The notes beneath the pieces are model-generated. The model had not been told where the DNA came from. It was given only the letters and a program-made list of their open reading frames with translations, and did no database searches. From positions 124,001 through 188,000 of the forward strand of contig CM049986.1 of NCBI GenBank assembly GCA_016630955.3: 64,000 bases of DNA. The letters are read 5' to 3'. This DNA comes from Didymella arachidicola. Taxonomy: Eukaryota > Ascomycota > Dothideomycetes > Pleosporales > Didymellaceae. The position numbers and the translations under genes were made by a program. This document shows positions 10,846 through 23,286 of the stretch, piece by piece (within the stretch, counting starts at the first letter, position 1; each line of letters starts with the position of its first letter).

Positions 10846-12498
10846 ATGAATCTACCACATCTACGTCAAAACACCTCAGATGAGGCTGATATATATCTTG
10901 CGATATCAGCTCTTAATACAGACGAAATCTAGACTAAGAGGCGTGCTGCAGGCACGTTTAGGGTCTCTCGCGCAACGCTCCACCGCCGACGCGCTGGCAC
11001 GCTTGCCCGACGCGATTGCCAGCCCAACTCAAAGAAGCTTACCCAGCTAGAAGAGGAGGTGATTGTCAAATACATGCTTGATCTAGATCTACGTGGATTT
11101 GCGCCTACGTACGCAGCTGTACGTGATATGGCTGATAGACTGCTGGCTGCGCGCGGCGCTGGTCAGGTTGGCGTCCACTGGCCGCGCAACTTCGTTAAGC
11201 GTACAGAGAGTCTTACAACGCGTTTCAACCAAGCGTATGACAGGCAGAGAGCTCTGTGTGAGGATCCTGTCCTGATTCAAGGCTGGTTTAAGCTTGTAGA
11301 GCAGACAAAGGCCAGGTACGGCATCTGCGACGAAGACGTCTACAACTTCGACGAGGCAGGCTTTATGATGGGCAAGATCACAACGCAGCTTGTTGTATCA
11401 GGGTCAGAGAGGAGAGGAAGGCCAAAGGCTCTCCAGCCTGGCGACCGTGAGTGGGTGACGGTGATAGCAGCTATCAACGCTGCTGGCTGGTCAGTCCCAC
11501 CGTTCCTGATCTTTGCCGGCAAGTACCACCTCTCTACCTGGTACGAGGAGGAGGAGATCCCACGCGACTGGGCAATTGCAGTTAGCGACAACGGCTGGAC
11601 AAACAACGAGCTAGGAGTTGACTGGCTAAAGCACTTCAACGCTTATACAAAGGCTCGTACAGTAGGAGCGCGTCGCCTGCTTATCCTTGACGGCCACAAG
11701 AGCCACCACTCCCTTGAGTTTCAAGAACTCTGCAAGGAGAACAATATCTACACGCTCTGTATGCCACCTCACTCATCTCACCTACTCCAGCCTCTTGACG
11801 TTGGCTGCTTCTCGCCGTTGAAGCGCGCGTATAGTCGTGAGGTAGAGAGCCTACACAGCAACCACATCAACCACGTTACTAAGCTTGAGTTTCTGCCAGC
11901 GTTCAAGGCAGCTTTTGATCAATCGTTCACGCCAGTTAATATCTGCTCAGCCTTCCGGGGAGCAGGTCTAGTACCTTATCAGCCAGAGGCCGTCCTCTCA
12001 AAGCTAGACGTACAGCTACGTACACCTACTCCACCAGCAGCTCTCACAGTGGCTCTCTGGGAGGCTCGTACTCCAAGCAACGCCCGCGAGCTTGAGGCTC
12101 AATTAAGCCTAATTCGTGAGCGCGTACGCCAGCACAAGAGCTCATCACCGGCCTCTATTATAGAGGCGATTAATCAGCTTAAGAAGGGGGCTGAGGTAAT
12201 GATGCTCTCAGCTGAGCTGATGCGCGATCGGATTGCTAGCCTTGAAAGAGCCAACGAGGCAGCGTTAAAGGGCAGGGAGCGTAAGAAAAAGCGTATACAG
12301 AAGCGTGGAGTGTTAACAAAGGGGGCTGGGGAGGATATACTTGCTCAACGTGAGGCTGATCAGCAGCTCGCCCGTGAGGAGCGTCAGGGAGGAGAGCGAT
12401 CAGGCCTTAGCCGTCAGACTCTGGCGCGCTGCAAGAGGTGCAGGGAGACTGGGCACAACTCACGGACATGCAAAAAAGAGACTCTAGCTACTACTTAA
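10846..12498 (+). pseudogene. pogo-type transposase with one in-frame TAG
   Basis: An ATG at 10846 opens a frame that meets TAG at 10930-10932 and then stays open to 12498, 551 codons in all. The part after the stop contains the expected pogo/Fot1 order: a helix-turn-helix CENP-B-like region (RVSRATLHRRRAG, then the PTYAAVRDMADRLL region), the DDE catalytic core with YNFDEAGF (first Asp), LLILDGHKSHH (second Asp) and SHLLQPLDVGCFSPLK (third Asp), a coiled-coil stretch, and a C-terminal CCHC knuckle CKRCRETGHNSRTC. All three catalytic Asp are kept. The stop lies where a Gln codon CAG would give TAG by one C-to-T change at CpA. A shorter protein could start at an internal ATG such as 11074, but would lose part of the DNA-binding domain. 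Confidence 0.88.
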
Positions 12499-12565
12499 TC
12501 TACTCTATTAATTCCTAGGTATTGCACTATTGCATTGTTAAGGTATACCCGTGTAGAGGTGCGCA

Positions 12566-12619
12566 AAGTTAGTGGGGTGGCTCACTCGCTTGTACGGCTC
12601 ACTCGCTTATAAAACACGT
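12566..12619 (-). repeat. Right terminal inverted repeat of pogo-type element
   Basis: Inverted copy of 10765-10818, followed by the second TA at 12620-12621. Confidence 0.95.
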
Positions 12620-12621
12620 TA

Positions 12622-14410
12622 GGCGCAAGTTGAATACATGGAATTTCGAACCGCATGGACGAATACATCTTCAGATTAACCCTTCTTGAATGTCGTCATG
12701 CGACTTATTGTTTCATTTCCAGAGCTTGTTTTGATGATGTCCTTGGGTGCCCGGTTGCTCGGTATCCCCAGCTCGACCGCAGCATTTCTGCCGTGCAGTA
12801 TCAGATAAATAGAGTGCAACAGGGACCATGTTGTGAGGTATGCGACAGCAGAAAGCAAGCGCTTTTCATTTGCTGTGCAGATACCTGTCTGTTAGGTTCA
12901 GCCTTTCGGACGCGGCGCGCACCTCCTGGTGTGAACCTGCAGCGGAAGCTGCGCCGTGGTGGCTTTGTTGGGGTCGCTGCCTCCGCAAAAGCTGCAACAC
13001 TTAGCCGCCCGTTTTGCAAGAAGGAGGGGGGTAGGGGACACTTCACTGCGCATGGCAGACGTCAAGAAGAACCTCGCTGAAGCGTGGATCTCAGGATCAT
13101 CGTGCCCTCGGCCGCGTAGGAGCACCTACAAGGGGGTGGCTTGAACGGGCTGGAAATCACGAGGTGCCCCACAGACGTTTCTTGAGGTTTCTGAATGGCC
13201 AGTACCTATATTAAACAGCTCTTATTAGTTGTTCCGCGATCGACACCGGCCCTTGTATTCTCACTTATTCATGTCTAACCCTTGTAGCTCACAGGATCTT
13301 GCCGACTCTAGCGTTCGATTGGCGAGAAGGAGAGATCAGCAAACCTGGATCGCCGACCAGGGAGCTGCCGAGCCGGCTCATTCGTCAGTTCCTTGGGAAT
13401 CAAACCATCCACGCCCGAGCCATCGCCACGAGTCCACGACTAGTCCCCGGCACTTGAATCTGCCCTCATACCGATGTCTGTATCGAAACCTCCGTAGTGA
13501 AGATGGTTGGAATATTGCGGAGGAATACAACCGTATCGTGGCTTCACCGTTTAGGCTGAGCTTGGTTTTCTTGCTGCCACTATCCGTCAGGTACCCGCCA
13601 TGAGTTTCACACGTCCGTGACGCGTCTCTGGTCGGACATGGCAATACCGAACGCCGATGGCAATCTCCACTCAACATGGACAGCCCAAAAGCTTCGTGGC
13701 TTGCCAGGAATGGCGCTCATCACTAGCGCATCAGCTATGGACATGCTATGAAGAAGCCAGACGCTCAAGTCTGCACAAATGTTCGCACCCTTCTTCTGTT
13801 AGCAGTCTTTGGGGTTGCTTCCGAATCCTACTGGTCCAATCGACAACAAGCATATCTTGAAATCGTCACCAACGACCTTGAGCAGTGGAGTTGTGGAGAC
13901 CCGTTCGATCAGCATTACGGTACCATCTCGGGTCCTCAGCTCGTTTTACCCGTCCGGATATCAACCTTCTTGCGCTGAAACACTTGTGTATCTCAACAAT
14001 TCGTTGACGGGTGGTTGCACTTTCTTGTGCACTTTCATGCTGGTGTAACCAGCGCTCAATCCCGAGACGGCGAGTCCATACACTTCCTATCCCAGGGTCA
14101 ACACCAGCGACGGCCTTTGTACTAGTTTTTGGGAGATGTTGAGCATACTGGCTCCAAGGACAGATGAATCCAAACGAAAGCAAAGCGAGATGTACGTGCC
14201 ACTCAATAGGATGTTCCAAAAGAGGATCTGTACGATTCCTCCACAAGCATCCAAGCTCGAGACTTGTCCCATCCCCCTTAGTAACGAGAGCAATCAGATG
14301 TCTTCCTTAAGGTCGCTTCTCAACCAAACTGACTTCCATACAGACACAATGGGTCGCGACCTAAATCGTTCAGGGGCGTCGATGGGCAGGTACAGGGCAG
14401 GTCCTGCTCA
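12622..14410. other. Intergenic, no supported gene
   Basis: About 1.8 kb between the transposon and the F-box gene. Several short frames exist on both strands (for example 12655-13080) but none shows a domain, a consistent start or splice partners. The promoter of the F-box gene should be at the right end. Confidence 0.5.
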
Positions 14411-16573
14411 ATGGGCAGCAGCGTTGCGCGCGACTGGGACTCGATAAACTCCAAAGCGCCCGTCTTTCAGACTCTACAATCGACGTCAAGACTTCCCTCT
14501 CAAGCTCCAGTCGTGAGGGCAAGCCAAAGGCGACAGCCAGCGAGGTCACTTTCTGTCTCCACAAGGACGCCGAAACGCGCAAATTCGATTGCCACGAGCA
14601 AAGTGTCAGCACCGAGCTGGTCTAGCTACTGGAAGCCACAGGATAACGATGTTCCATGTCTGACGACAACTCCATGGGAGGTCGAAAGGTATAAGAAACA
14701 TTCTACATGGCGGCGTTCCGGTTTCGCTAGGGAATTTCCAATCCATATCTTCCAGAACCTGCCGAGAGAGATATACGAATGCATTTCAGTTCAACTGGAG
14801 GCCCTTTATCTCCAGCAGGACCGATCATGCTCAGCGTGCTACCTAAAAGACCTGCACAGCCTGTCTCTTACGAGTCGCGCATGGGATCGTGCCGCTACGT
14901 TGCAGATGTATCGACGGGTGTACGTGATCGAACACGACTACCAATCCCAGTTGCAGAAGACCCAGATCAAAGCGCCAAGCAGACTCAAACTGCTGAGGAG
15001 GACGCTACGGGAGCGTCACTTAATAGCACGCCAGGTGCGTGAGCTACACTTATCTGATCTTCAGACTTTGTACCAGCAGTCCAGTATTGATCGTGAAGAG
15101 ATTGTCAACCTGGTTGCATCCTTGGTCATGGCTTGTCCCTTGCTGGAGCGTCTTGTTGGGTTCCACCTTCCATTCACGCCGACTTTTGACCGCCTCTCGT
15201 ACGCTTTAGCAACAAGATCAAAGCTGCGAGAGCGAGTGTGGCTGCTCTCGGAGCCAGCAGACGGTCATCCAGGCGAGGAAGACGAGGGTGAAGTCAATCA
15301 CTACTATCTTGCGGCCTGCGATCCAACCGAACGCTTCCTTGACCTTAATTCCGGACACCCATTTTTGACCACTTTGGTGCTGCACCGGAACTCTGGCGAA
15401 TTTGTTCCGACCTTGAACTTCCGTGCAATCATCGGCACACTGCGACAGCTGCCAATGTTACAGCACCTGTCAGTTTCCGGGCTGCCAGCTACATCTTTCA
15501 CAAACATGACCTTGAATGCTCTCCCACCGAGGCTTCGATCTCTACGCCTCGAAAATTTGCCAGGAGTGAACGACAAAGGGTTGCAAAAGTTTACAGCCTC
15601 ACATCTTGCCACTTCCCTCGAGAAGCTGGCACTCATCAATCTTGAAATATCGAGCTTGATGACGATCACAAATATCCTTTCTGAGCATCTCAGTAGGCTA
15701 CAACACTTCACAATAGCACAGTTCCGAACACCAGATCTCCATTCGCGCAGCTTGATACCCAAATTTTGCGGTCCATCATTGAATTATATCCATTTCGAGT
15801 TCCGATCTCAATCCGGACCGCCGATCGATCCATTCTCACCAGAGACCCGGAAGTCCATCGAGTTTCCCTTCGTTACTTCAGAGCCGATATCCTGCCTGGC
15901 TACATCACTTCTAGCCATGAACATTAAGGGCGGCGCGTTTCCGGTATTGCGCAAGGTGCGCATCCCACACGACCCTCAAGGGCTAATTCAGTCCCTCTGC
16001 AAGCCTCGGGCCACCGCACTGCTTCCCCCGGATACGTTACTATTCACACGACCAATACAAAAGACCATCTCTTATGGTTACGCCATCAGGATTGATTCAC
16101 ATGATTCCCCCGAGAGACGGAACAGCTCTTACGCTGTGCCTGCAAGTCCTCGAGCCGATTCAGCGATGGACTCACCAACTTTCGACCTGAGTCCATCCAC
16201 ATCAGCAGCCACGCCATCGAAAAGTCGACTTGCTGCACAGGCACGAATCCTCGCTGCTCGCAAGACACCTCTCGTCACAGTCCGAGTTTACGATCCAAAA
16301 GGGGAGATTTGCATTGACACCGGCATCGGGGGGTACCTTGGAGATATCAAAAGCAGCATAATGTACGATCTGGAGCCAGATGCAAGTCGTTGGCCGGGAA
16401 ATCGTGACCAAAGCGGCCCACCGCAGCCAGAATGGATCACCGGTATCGAAGATCTCACCGATGAACGCACAGGTGCATGTGGCAAGATATCTGAACGAAA
16501 TTGGGGTAGTTGCGGTCACCGCATTGGTCGTAGGGCCGGAATTCATACCGTAAGGGTGGAGCAATTGTTCTGA
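14411..16573 (+). CDS. F-box-like protein with leucine-rich region
   Basis: A single-exon frame of 720 aa starts at ATG 14411. Residues 1-90 are Ser/Thr/Arg-rich and probably disordered. An F-box-like segment begins near residue 108 (FPIHIFQNLPREIYECISVQ) and continues through a helical part containing LHSLSLTSRAWDRAAT, the usual form in fungal F-box proteins. Residues about 185-480 contain spaced leucine motifs resembling irregular leucine-rich repeats (LRSLRLENLPGVNDKGLQKF). The C-terminal 200 residues are polar. F-box proteins act as substrate adaptors in SCF ubiquitin ligases; the substrate is unknown. An upstream exon cannot be excluded. Confidence 0.75.
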   Translation: MGSSVARDWDSINSKAPVFQTLQSTSRLPSQAPVVRASQRRQPARSLSVSTRTPKRANSIATSKVSAPSWSSYWKPQDNDVPCLTTTPWEVERYKKHSTWRRSGFAREFPIHIFQNLPREIYECISVQLEALYLQQDRSCSACYLKDLHSLSLTSRAWDRAATLQMYRRVYVIEHDYQSQLQKTQIKAPSRLKLLRRTLRERHLIARQVRELHLSDLQTLYQQSSIDREEIVNLVASLVMACPLLERLVGFHLPFTPTFDRLSYALATRSKLRERVWLLSEPADGHPGEEDEGEVNHYYLAACDPTERFLDLNSGHPFLTTLVLHRNSGEFVPTLNFRAIIGTLRQLPMLQHLSVSGLPATSFTNMTLNALPPRLRSLRLENLPGVNDKGLQKFTASHLATSLEKLALINLEISSLMTITNILSEHLSRLQHFTIAQFRTPDLHSRSLIPKFCGPSLNYIHFEFRSQSGPPIDPFSPETRKSIEFPFVTSEPISCLATSLLAMNIKGGAFPVLRKVRIPHDPQGLIQSLCKPRATALLPPDTLLFTRPIQKTISYGYAIRIDSHDSPERRNSSYAVPASPRADSAMDSPTFDLSPSTSAATPSKSRLAAQARILAARKTPLVTVRVYDPKGEICIDTGIGGYLGDIKSSIMYDLEPDASRWPGNRDQSGPPQPEWITGIEDLTDERTGACGKISERNWGSCGHRIGRRAGIHTVRVEQLF

Positions 16574-19511
16574 GGGCGAGGATGAGCTGGACCAGTTGCA
16601 GATGCATTGGGTTGTCTCACTTAATACTAATCGATCACTCCGATCAACAATATCACGTCGGTCGTCCTAGGATTTGTGATGTGCGGTTGTTGTTGGCTGT
16701 ACCTATCATACCAAGTCGTCGTAGCGTTGCCTTTTTCGTATCAAGGTGGCAACGTTGTCGGGGGACAAATGACAGAAGGCTCAAATGAAACTCCAACAGA
16801 AAGCCTTCCTCGGGGTTTCGGCTCCACAACACTTTGTGTTACTCCATGGGTGAATGTTTGGTAGCAGCGTTCGGCTTCTGCGGTGTCCGACGTGACGAGA
16901 CCTTCTCCAGCGTTTCGCATGTGAGCGCATGGGTGTTTTAGTGGATTGATGTCGCGGAGTAGAACAATTAGACTGTTGGTAAGATCAAGGTATTGGATCC
17001 ATGGTGATCCGGAGAGTGGACGGTGATTAGTCGGACCAAATCTCGTTCGCTACTTGTATATATCAGGTATCCGGACTAATCCGTTTATTAGAGGAATCTT
17101 ACCATCTCCTGCTCAATATTGTTCAATCTGATCTATATCTCTCAGCTTTCAAAATTGATCAATCTAACGTCACTCTTTCTCAGCATGCTGACGTATTCGT
17201 GTGCAGTGATCCCGCCATCCCTTGTAAGCATATTGGAAAATCGACAAGGCCCACATGCACTTACCTTCGGTTCGTGTCCACGATGGCGGTTACCAAGCCC
17301 ATGCATGATCTGCCACGAAGCGCTCTATTTGCGGTCCAGACAGCCCCTAATCCTCCGATTTGAAGATCTGCCGCACGTGTACACCCGACCGAACGTCTTT
17401 GCTTAGCAGACTCCCTTGCATCGTATGACTCGAGAAGGATTTACTCCTAGCACTCCGATTTGCCCATGACTTGACGTCTGCATAGCCTCTCTCCCGGAGT
17501 GATTGACGACCCAGCGGAGCAACTCCGGTAGGCAGTTTCCCTGTACCCTTAATAGGAAATCGATACTGCACAGAGCAGGTTAGCTGCGGTAGAACTTTAA
17601 TGCGATCACTGTATATCATTTTGCATGACGCTGCTGCTGTTGTTGATGTTGATTCTTTGAAGGAGGTCCAGTTCCACGTCCCAAGAGCGAAAGTTGAAGT
17701 GCCAACGAATACGAGATACGGTAACAAGGCTGTCCGACCGCAAAACTGTCCAACCGCAAGGCTGTAAGCACTGACGACGAAGCAGTATTGCTGTCACCAC
17801 GGATGCAGTCCGACGTAAGACAGGAAAAGGTGGTGGCACAACAGGATGCGAGCTCGCGCAAAAGCAATACGTTTGGGCAAGAACGATACACAACTCCTGC
17901 GGGGTCCTCCCACAACTGGTGACTATGGCTGCCTCCAGCCGCAAATCGTACGAGGATCAACACTCTTTCTATAAAGCATGACACACACAGCACATCCAGT
18001 ATTGGACACGAAGAGTTGGAGACGCTGCGTAGACACGTCTCGATCCGCTGCGGTGATAGCTACTATTAAGGAGAAGCCCTCAAGAGTTGAATGCGCCACA
18101 GAACATGTTACCCGCGTAAGTGTCAGGGGGCTGAGATGCGTGGTGATCGCAAATCAGTGCATCAAGCTGCGCGTGGCTTCCGTCATCAACGTTAGCAAGT
18201 CAGGGGCACCCGCCTCGCTCACTCGTTCACTCCAGACCGCCACGTCGACACCGTGACAGCTCAATACTCGTCCGGTCGTCATGGCATCTACAGGGCTGCT
18301 GCTGACCGACACCAGCCGGGTACCATTGCCCCAGTTCCTTCTCTCGAAGCTTACAGTCACTACACCATTGCAGTATCAACATTCGTCTCTAGGATTCTCC
18401 ATCTTGAGCTCAAGCTAGGGGCCATATGACGATGGTGAGGGGCTCATTATGCAGCGCACCTGATCGGTGTGGAGGTGAACACACAGACATGTCCTTGGTC
18501 CTTGTTCCCGAATACTGGCGGATCCTTCCGCGGAGCCAAATTCTTCGTGGGGGATGTGCTTCAGCTTACTGATCCGCCGAAGGTCGACGGTGTCGCGCAG
18601 TCGCTGGCTACAAACATCATCGAGGAAGCCTACGCGAGTAATAACAGGCTTCTTCACATCCCAGCTCCACTTTGTTACTAACGACCCGCGGCACTTTCCA
18701 TATCAGAGCGAATCCTTCGAACAACACCCGCTGGCCCACGATCCAATCTACGGTTTTCCACCTGTCTGGAAAGCTTCACTGCTGAATGGCTGCAGCAATT
18801 GCCAGATATGAGAATTATTTTTATCTTTCGCGCGGTCGAAGCCCAGCAAAGGCTCAGATAGCCATGCCATTAGCGCCTTCCAAGCATACCTGAAACGTCA
18901 ACAGCGCGCAGCAACCGCACTCGCGCAGTATTAATCCAGTCCAACAATTTAGAGTGCGTTATTCTGATTCGGCAAACAATCGGTCGCAGGTACAAAAGTA
19001 CCTATCCGACGCAGGGATGGGCGTCCTGATGAGCGTTTCCTGGCAAAGATCGAAGGCAAGTCCACCGATCGTCGGTACGGAAGGCTCTATCCGAGCGAAG
19101 GCCTTGGCATCACGATAGCTGAAAGTGGGGACAAGAAGGGGTCAAGGGTGTATTGTTGCGACGGCTTATTAGCCTTATTTCCGCGACGCCAAGATAATAA
19201 GAAAACGCGGCCTGCGCCTCTCATGATCTGGAAATGGTCTATTGGTGTATCCCGCCTTCCAGCAAGTGTGTCTATAAACCTGGATCACACCGCTCATAAC
19301 ATGGACTCCTGTCGTATGCCCCGAGAAATGTGGGACAATAGGCCTCAGGCTGTCCCACCGCATGCGAATTCCTGCGATTATCAACTTTCAGGAAAAAAAA
19401 GATACGCAGAACACCGAACAGTACAGTAAAGAATACAGTTCACCGCTAGAAGGCAACACTGTCTCTCAGCTCGCCTCCGCAGACGCCTAGGAAGATATAC
19501 CAGACGTTCCA
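16574..19511. other. Long intergenic stretch, no supported gene
   Basis: About 2.9 kb between the convergent F-box and Zn2Cys6 genes. Short frames occur (17347-17990 minus, 18469-18811 plus, 19148-19429 plus) without domains or joinable exons. A short CTG/TTG trinucleotide-like run lies near 17629-17650. The lack of large frames and the convergent flanks suggest decayed or non-coding DNA. Confidence 0.5.
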
Positions 19512-21267
19512 CTACGCCGACACTGGTTTCATCGGGGCCAGACCTTCGAGTTGAGGCATGATATCAATCACTTTGGGGTCCAAAGTCCAATTGTTCAGGT
19601 CGGCCACAGTACTCTCAAAAAGCGGGGTCATGCGTGTACAACCTGCTTCGATATCCCAGTAATGGCAGGAGTCCTCCGCGTACGGCCAAGTAATACCGAT
19701 GGCGCCAATCAGTGGACCGACCGAAAATTCTTGGGGATGCTGATACAGAAGTCGACGTATTTGTGGCCTATCAGAGGTAAGTGTCTGTCAGAGTTTAGAG
19801 CATAGCAACGCAGCGTACCAAGGCACAAGATCGATCAAGATGTCATAAGGCGACACATCATGCTTGCCCACAGCAGGCATCAGCCATTCTGGATTGCTGT
19901 TCATGTTCTCCACGCTTGGCCAGATCAGCCACTGCAGTCCTGTCAGCCAAAATTCCCTCGCGACCTTGGAAAGCACCTACACGCATCAACTTGGTCAAGA
20001 GCCAAGAAGAAGCCAGCCGTACAGGCAGGTTCGCAGTCGGAAAGATCTTGTTCACTATTCGTGCACACCACGCCGGAACCGGTTGTGTATCCTGAGGATC
20101 TGCGAACCCTAACAAGATGGAGTCTACATCTATATCGGACCTGCCGAAGATCTGAGCCTCGTTCCAGCCATTGGCAAGAAGGTCCTGTTTCACTCTCCGG
20201 TAGTATGCGCAGTCGAAACCGAACTTGCTCAAGGCGTTCGCGGCGTTTTCGAGAACCAGAGGCGATGGATTCATTGGTGTAGCACCGTCAGCCGCACTTT
20301 CAGGCGCAAAGTTCAGAGCGGCTTGGCTATGTTCCCGGCTTCTGGACCTGTTAATATACACCCCCAAACGCGCCTAGGTACTGGTACTGGACCTGCCTTT
20401 CTTCTCGTGAAGATCCATCGTAAGAAGACGCGCCCAAATTCGGCATTTGACCCACATAATGCTCGCTGCTTGGTGTCCCGAACGAGTCTTGTTCCGCTAT
20501 CGCTGGTGTCTGCTCGTTAGAATCCTGGGTTGTCATGTCAGATGCAGGCCTCCGAACAAAGTCCAAACGGAGCTTACCCCAAGTGCACGTCTGATCTCGT
20601 CGACAGAGTGGTGCGCAAAGCCATTCTTCTCGATCTCAGAAGCCCAGTTTGCAGCTGCAGCCCTGTCCGGTGCCATGGCCAGCAGAGACACTACGGACTT
20701 CATATCCTCCAGTTCCTTCGCTAGTCGCCTAACGTGGGCTCGCAGTTGCGTTGTCGTCTTGCCATCTTCGGCGACATCGTATACACAGGTAAGATTTTTG
20801 GACTGACAAGTGTTACATTTTGGCCGAACACCGTCACACTGGTATCGTTCATTAGCACCCGCACTCGCACGCCGGCAAGAGCACACACACCTTCGATTTG
20901 CGCTTGCGACAGCTCTCACAGGCTATCGATGTGATCTTGCCACGGGGCGTTCGCAGGGCATATGTGCCTGATATGGGAGAGGAATGCTGACCGCGAGCGT
21001 TGGCAAGGGCGCCGCCTAGTCCTTGTTTAGGTGCCAGTGGGGCCTTGTGTCCTGCGTTTGCGGCCGCTGACTGCGGGCGAATCACGAGAGTCGATTGGGA
21101 GGTATCGAGGTGGAGTTGACCTTGGCTCTGATCCCAATTGTCCTGACTGAAGTTTGGTCAGCAAGTTCTAGACAGGATCGACAATAAATTCACAGAAGTG
21201 CCGGGTCTACAGAGCGCTCGACAAGGTGGTTGTAGATCGGCGGAGTGTGGCCGGCCGTAGGCGACAT
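19512..21267 (-). CDS. Zn2Cys6 fungal transcription regulator, seven exons
   Basis: Exons: 21267-21194, 21146-20891, 20838-20578, 20524-20388, 20347-19983, 19939-19819, 19767-19512; 489 aa. All introns are GT-AG and 40-53 nt; the frame closes through every junction. The zinc cluster CESCRKRKSK/CDGVRPKCNTCQSKNLTC is split by an intron just before its third Cys. A short coiled-coil follows (QLRAHVRRLAKELEDMK). The C-terminal half carries motifs common to a family of fungal regulators: LLTKLMRLQWLIWPS, NPEWLMP, ILIDLVPWPQIR and a final WDIEAGCTRMTPLFE. Expected role: DNA-binding regulator in the nucleus, targets unknown. The donor of the fourth intron is ambiguous (20387 or 20381, both in phase). 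It lies at the border of gene-poor DNA. Confidence 0.85.
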
Positions 21268-21343
21268 CGGTGGTATTTGGAACCACGCGCAACAACCTTC
21301 AACTTTCGTTATCTGGCAAAATGGCCAGTCCAATGTCGAATGA

Positions 21344-22100
21344 CTAAAGAAAAGCTACCGTCGAACTGATTCCAGCCTCAGGAGTAGGTAAGGGCGCACG
21401 GCCATGTGCCGTGATGGACGTCCAGAACCGCGCGCAACCATGTGCGTCTCTCGCCTTGCAGATCCTTGCCCAAAAAGTCGACTCCTCAGAGATTTGCGAC
21501 CGCTTCTTGGCAGGTTCGGACGCTGTGCAAGTCGACCTGGATCGCATTCCTTTGGACAGTCGGCAGGTCGATGACGTCTATACGCAAGAAAGACGGAGGG
21601 TGGAGAGCTCGCACCGCGGAGATTTGTCGAGGTTATTGTGGCTGCCCTGACGAAGTGGATCGTTGTACGGTTACGTGTACGGAAAGCGCCGACCAGGACC
21701 ACAGAGCAGCGATCGAAGGTCTGCAACATCGAGATTCGCAGAGGGACAGGTCCGTTGGAGCAAACGACCGGAAGAAGAATCTGGGAAAAGACATTGACAT
21801 ACCTCTGAAAGCCTGCAGCTTGGACAACAGCCTCTGATGCTCGACGCATTGTGCGCGGATTGCTCGGGTTCTCTTGTGGCAATGCTTCCAACGCATCTGG
21901 CAGGCTGTTACTGCCATACCAGTAGTTGACCCCTGCAGAATGTAAATGAAGTCCAGTGGACAACAGTGGTACGGGCTTACCAGGAGACGAATTGTTCGAT
22001 GTCGAAGGCATGAATGCGAGCATTTCCCTTGGCGAAACGTTGGGCAGAAAAGCTATATCGACGTCTGAGAAACGAAAAGATCTTTCTTCGCAAAAACCAT
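21344..22100 (-). pseudogene. Possible gene remnant, family unknown
   Basis: On the minus strand two good intron-like breaks are visible (donor GTAAGC near 21980 with acceptor CTGCAG near 21936; donor GTATGT near 21802), and the piece between them reads as a basic helical segment in one frame. I could not assemble a continuous protein, and no known domain was recognised. It could be a decayed gene or a real multi-exon gene that was not resolved. Confidence 0.25.
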
Positions 22101-23286
22101 GTGGATGGTTAGCCCTGCGTTTCGGGGAATTGTTCTGTATATCGACCCCTCAAGCAACAAGTATAGTAAACGATTAGCGCTTGGCCCAATGCTATTGCGG
22201 AACTGCTGACAAGCACTCGGAGCTGGAACGAGGTTTCAAATGCGTCGCCCATCTGAACACCCAGCAGATGGCCGACGAATGTCGATCTAGCGTCCTAGCG
22301 CACCACAGCCCATTGACCGCGGGGAAGTCGGCTTAGCGGGCGGCACTGTCGGACTAGGCCAGAACGGCCGCTTTCCAAAAATGTCACCAAGGCATATTAC
22401 GATTTTACCCTAGGAATCCAAATTAAATTGGTCGGATGTCAGTGTTGCCTCTCTACCAAGACCACTTCAAGTTGGTAGCAGTTGTCTGTCAACAAGTGCG
22501 CCATCCGACCCTTGCCGTTTGATGGACACAGCCATACCAGAAACATACATTCAGGGTCCGCTGATCATTTTATCAAACCTCTGACAAAGTGTTCTGCGAT
22601 CCACGTCCTTGAAATAAATCGGACACGACACATTCAACAGGTTCGAGGCCCATATTTTGACATCCTTTGACCGACTTGTGGACACTTGGGCTGCATGTTA
22701 TCCAGGGTTATCCTCCAAACGAGGGGTGTGTCCCTGGCCCAAGCTGGCAGGAAGATAATGAGTATTCGGTCCGATATCATGGGCTCAGCTGGTGGTACCG
22801 CCGCGCCGCAGTAAGGATGAGCCTTTAAAGCCATGCTCAAAACGCAACGTCTCGGATCGCGTGACGTAGCTTTTGGGGTTGCCAATGCCCTTCTTTCAAA
22901 CCATCCACACTCTTTGCTTGGGTACTAAAGGCCATCGAACTTTTCTCTGCAATCACAATGCTGGGCACTGGGCAGAAACATGCCCACCCACAGCGCATAT
23001 TGGTGCGTTGAAGAACCTCCGATCAAATCTTGAGCATTGTAACGCCGTTCTGCCCCTACATCACATCCGGAAGTCTCCACGACACTGGGAGCGGAAAGTT
23101 TGCAGTGCTCAACTTAGCGGTCCAAGGCGGTCTGTTCTATCGACAGCACCTGCCATCGCAACCGATCCCGAAGAATGGAGCAGACGGGTAGCTATGCGCA
23201 GCTAATCTGCCGTACTCGGTACATGGCCGATAGGGTTGAGAGCGGTGAGATTGTATACCGGAGATTATCGCCGTCAGATCGGGTTA

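Larger units (their letters stand above)
10765..12619 (+). mobile_element. Fot1/pogo-type DNA transposon, full length
   Basis: The 1855-bp element is bounded by a TA duplication (10763-10764 and 12620-12621) and 54-bp terminal inverted repeats (10765-10818 and 12566-12619) that differ at only two positions, both transitions. Within each repeat a 13-bp motif AAGCRAGTGAGCC occurs twice in tandem, separated by GTAC, which may be transposase binding sites. The interior encodes a DDE transposase. TA duplication, length and transposase type all fit the pogo/Fot1 branch of Tc1-mariner. It sits in the non-coding stretch between the fasciclin and F-box genes and interrupts no visible gene. Confidence 0.95.

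Noticed and set aside
12655..13080. 141-codon plus-strand frame right of the transposon
   Set aside because: Irregular composition, no domain, and it begins at the edge of a transposon insertion.
19940..19982. Apparent 16-nt ultrashort intron GTAGGTGCTTTCCAAG in the Zn2Cys6 gene
   Set aside because: A normal 43-nt intron (19982-19940, ending CTGACAG) restores the frame and gives the family motif LMRLQWLIWPS.
22630..22660. Box-B-like GGTTCGAGGCC
   Set aside because: The flanking bases do not form a T-stem and no acceptor or anticodon arm is present.
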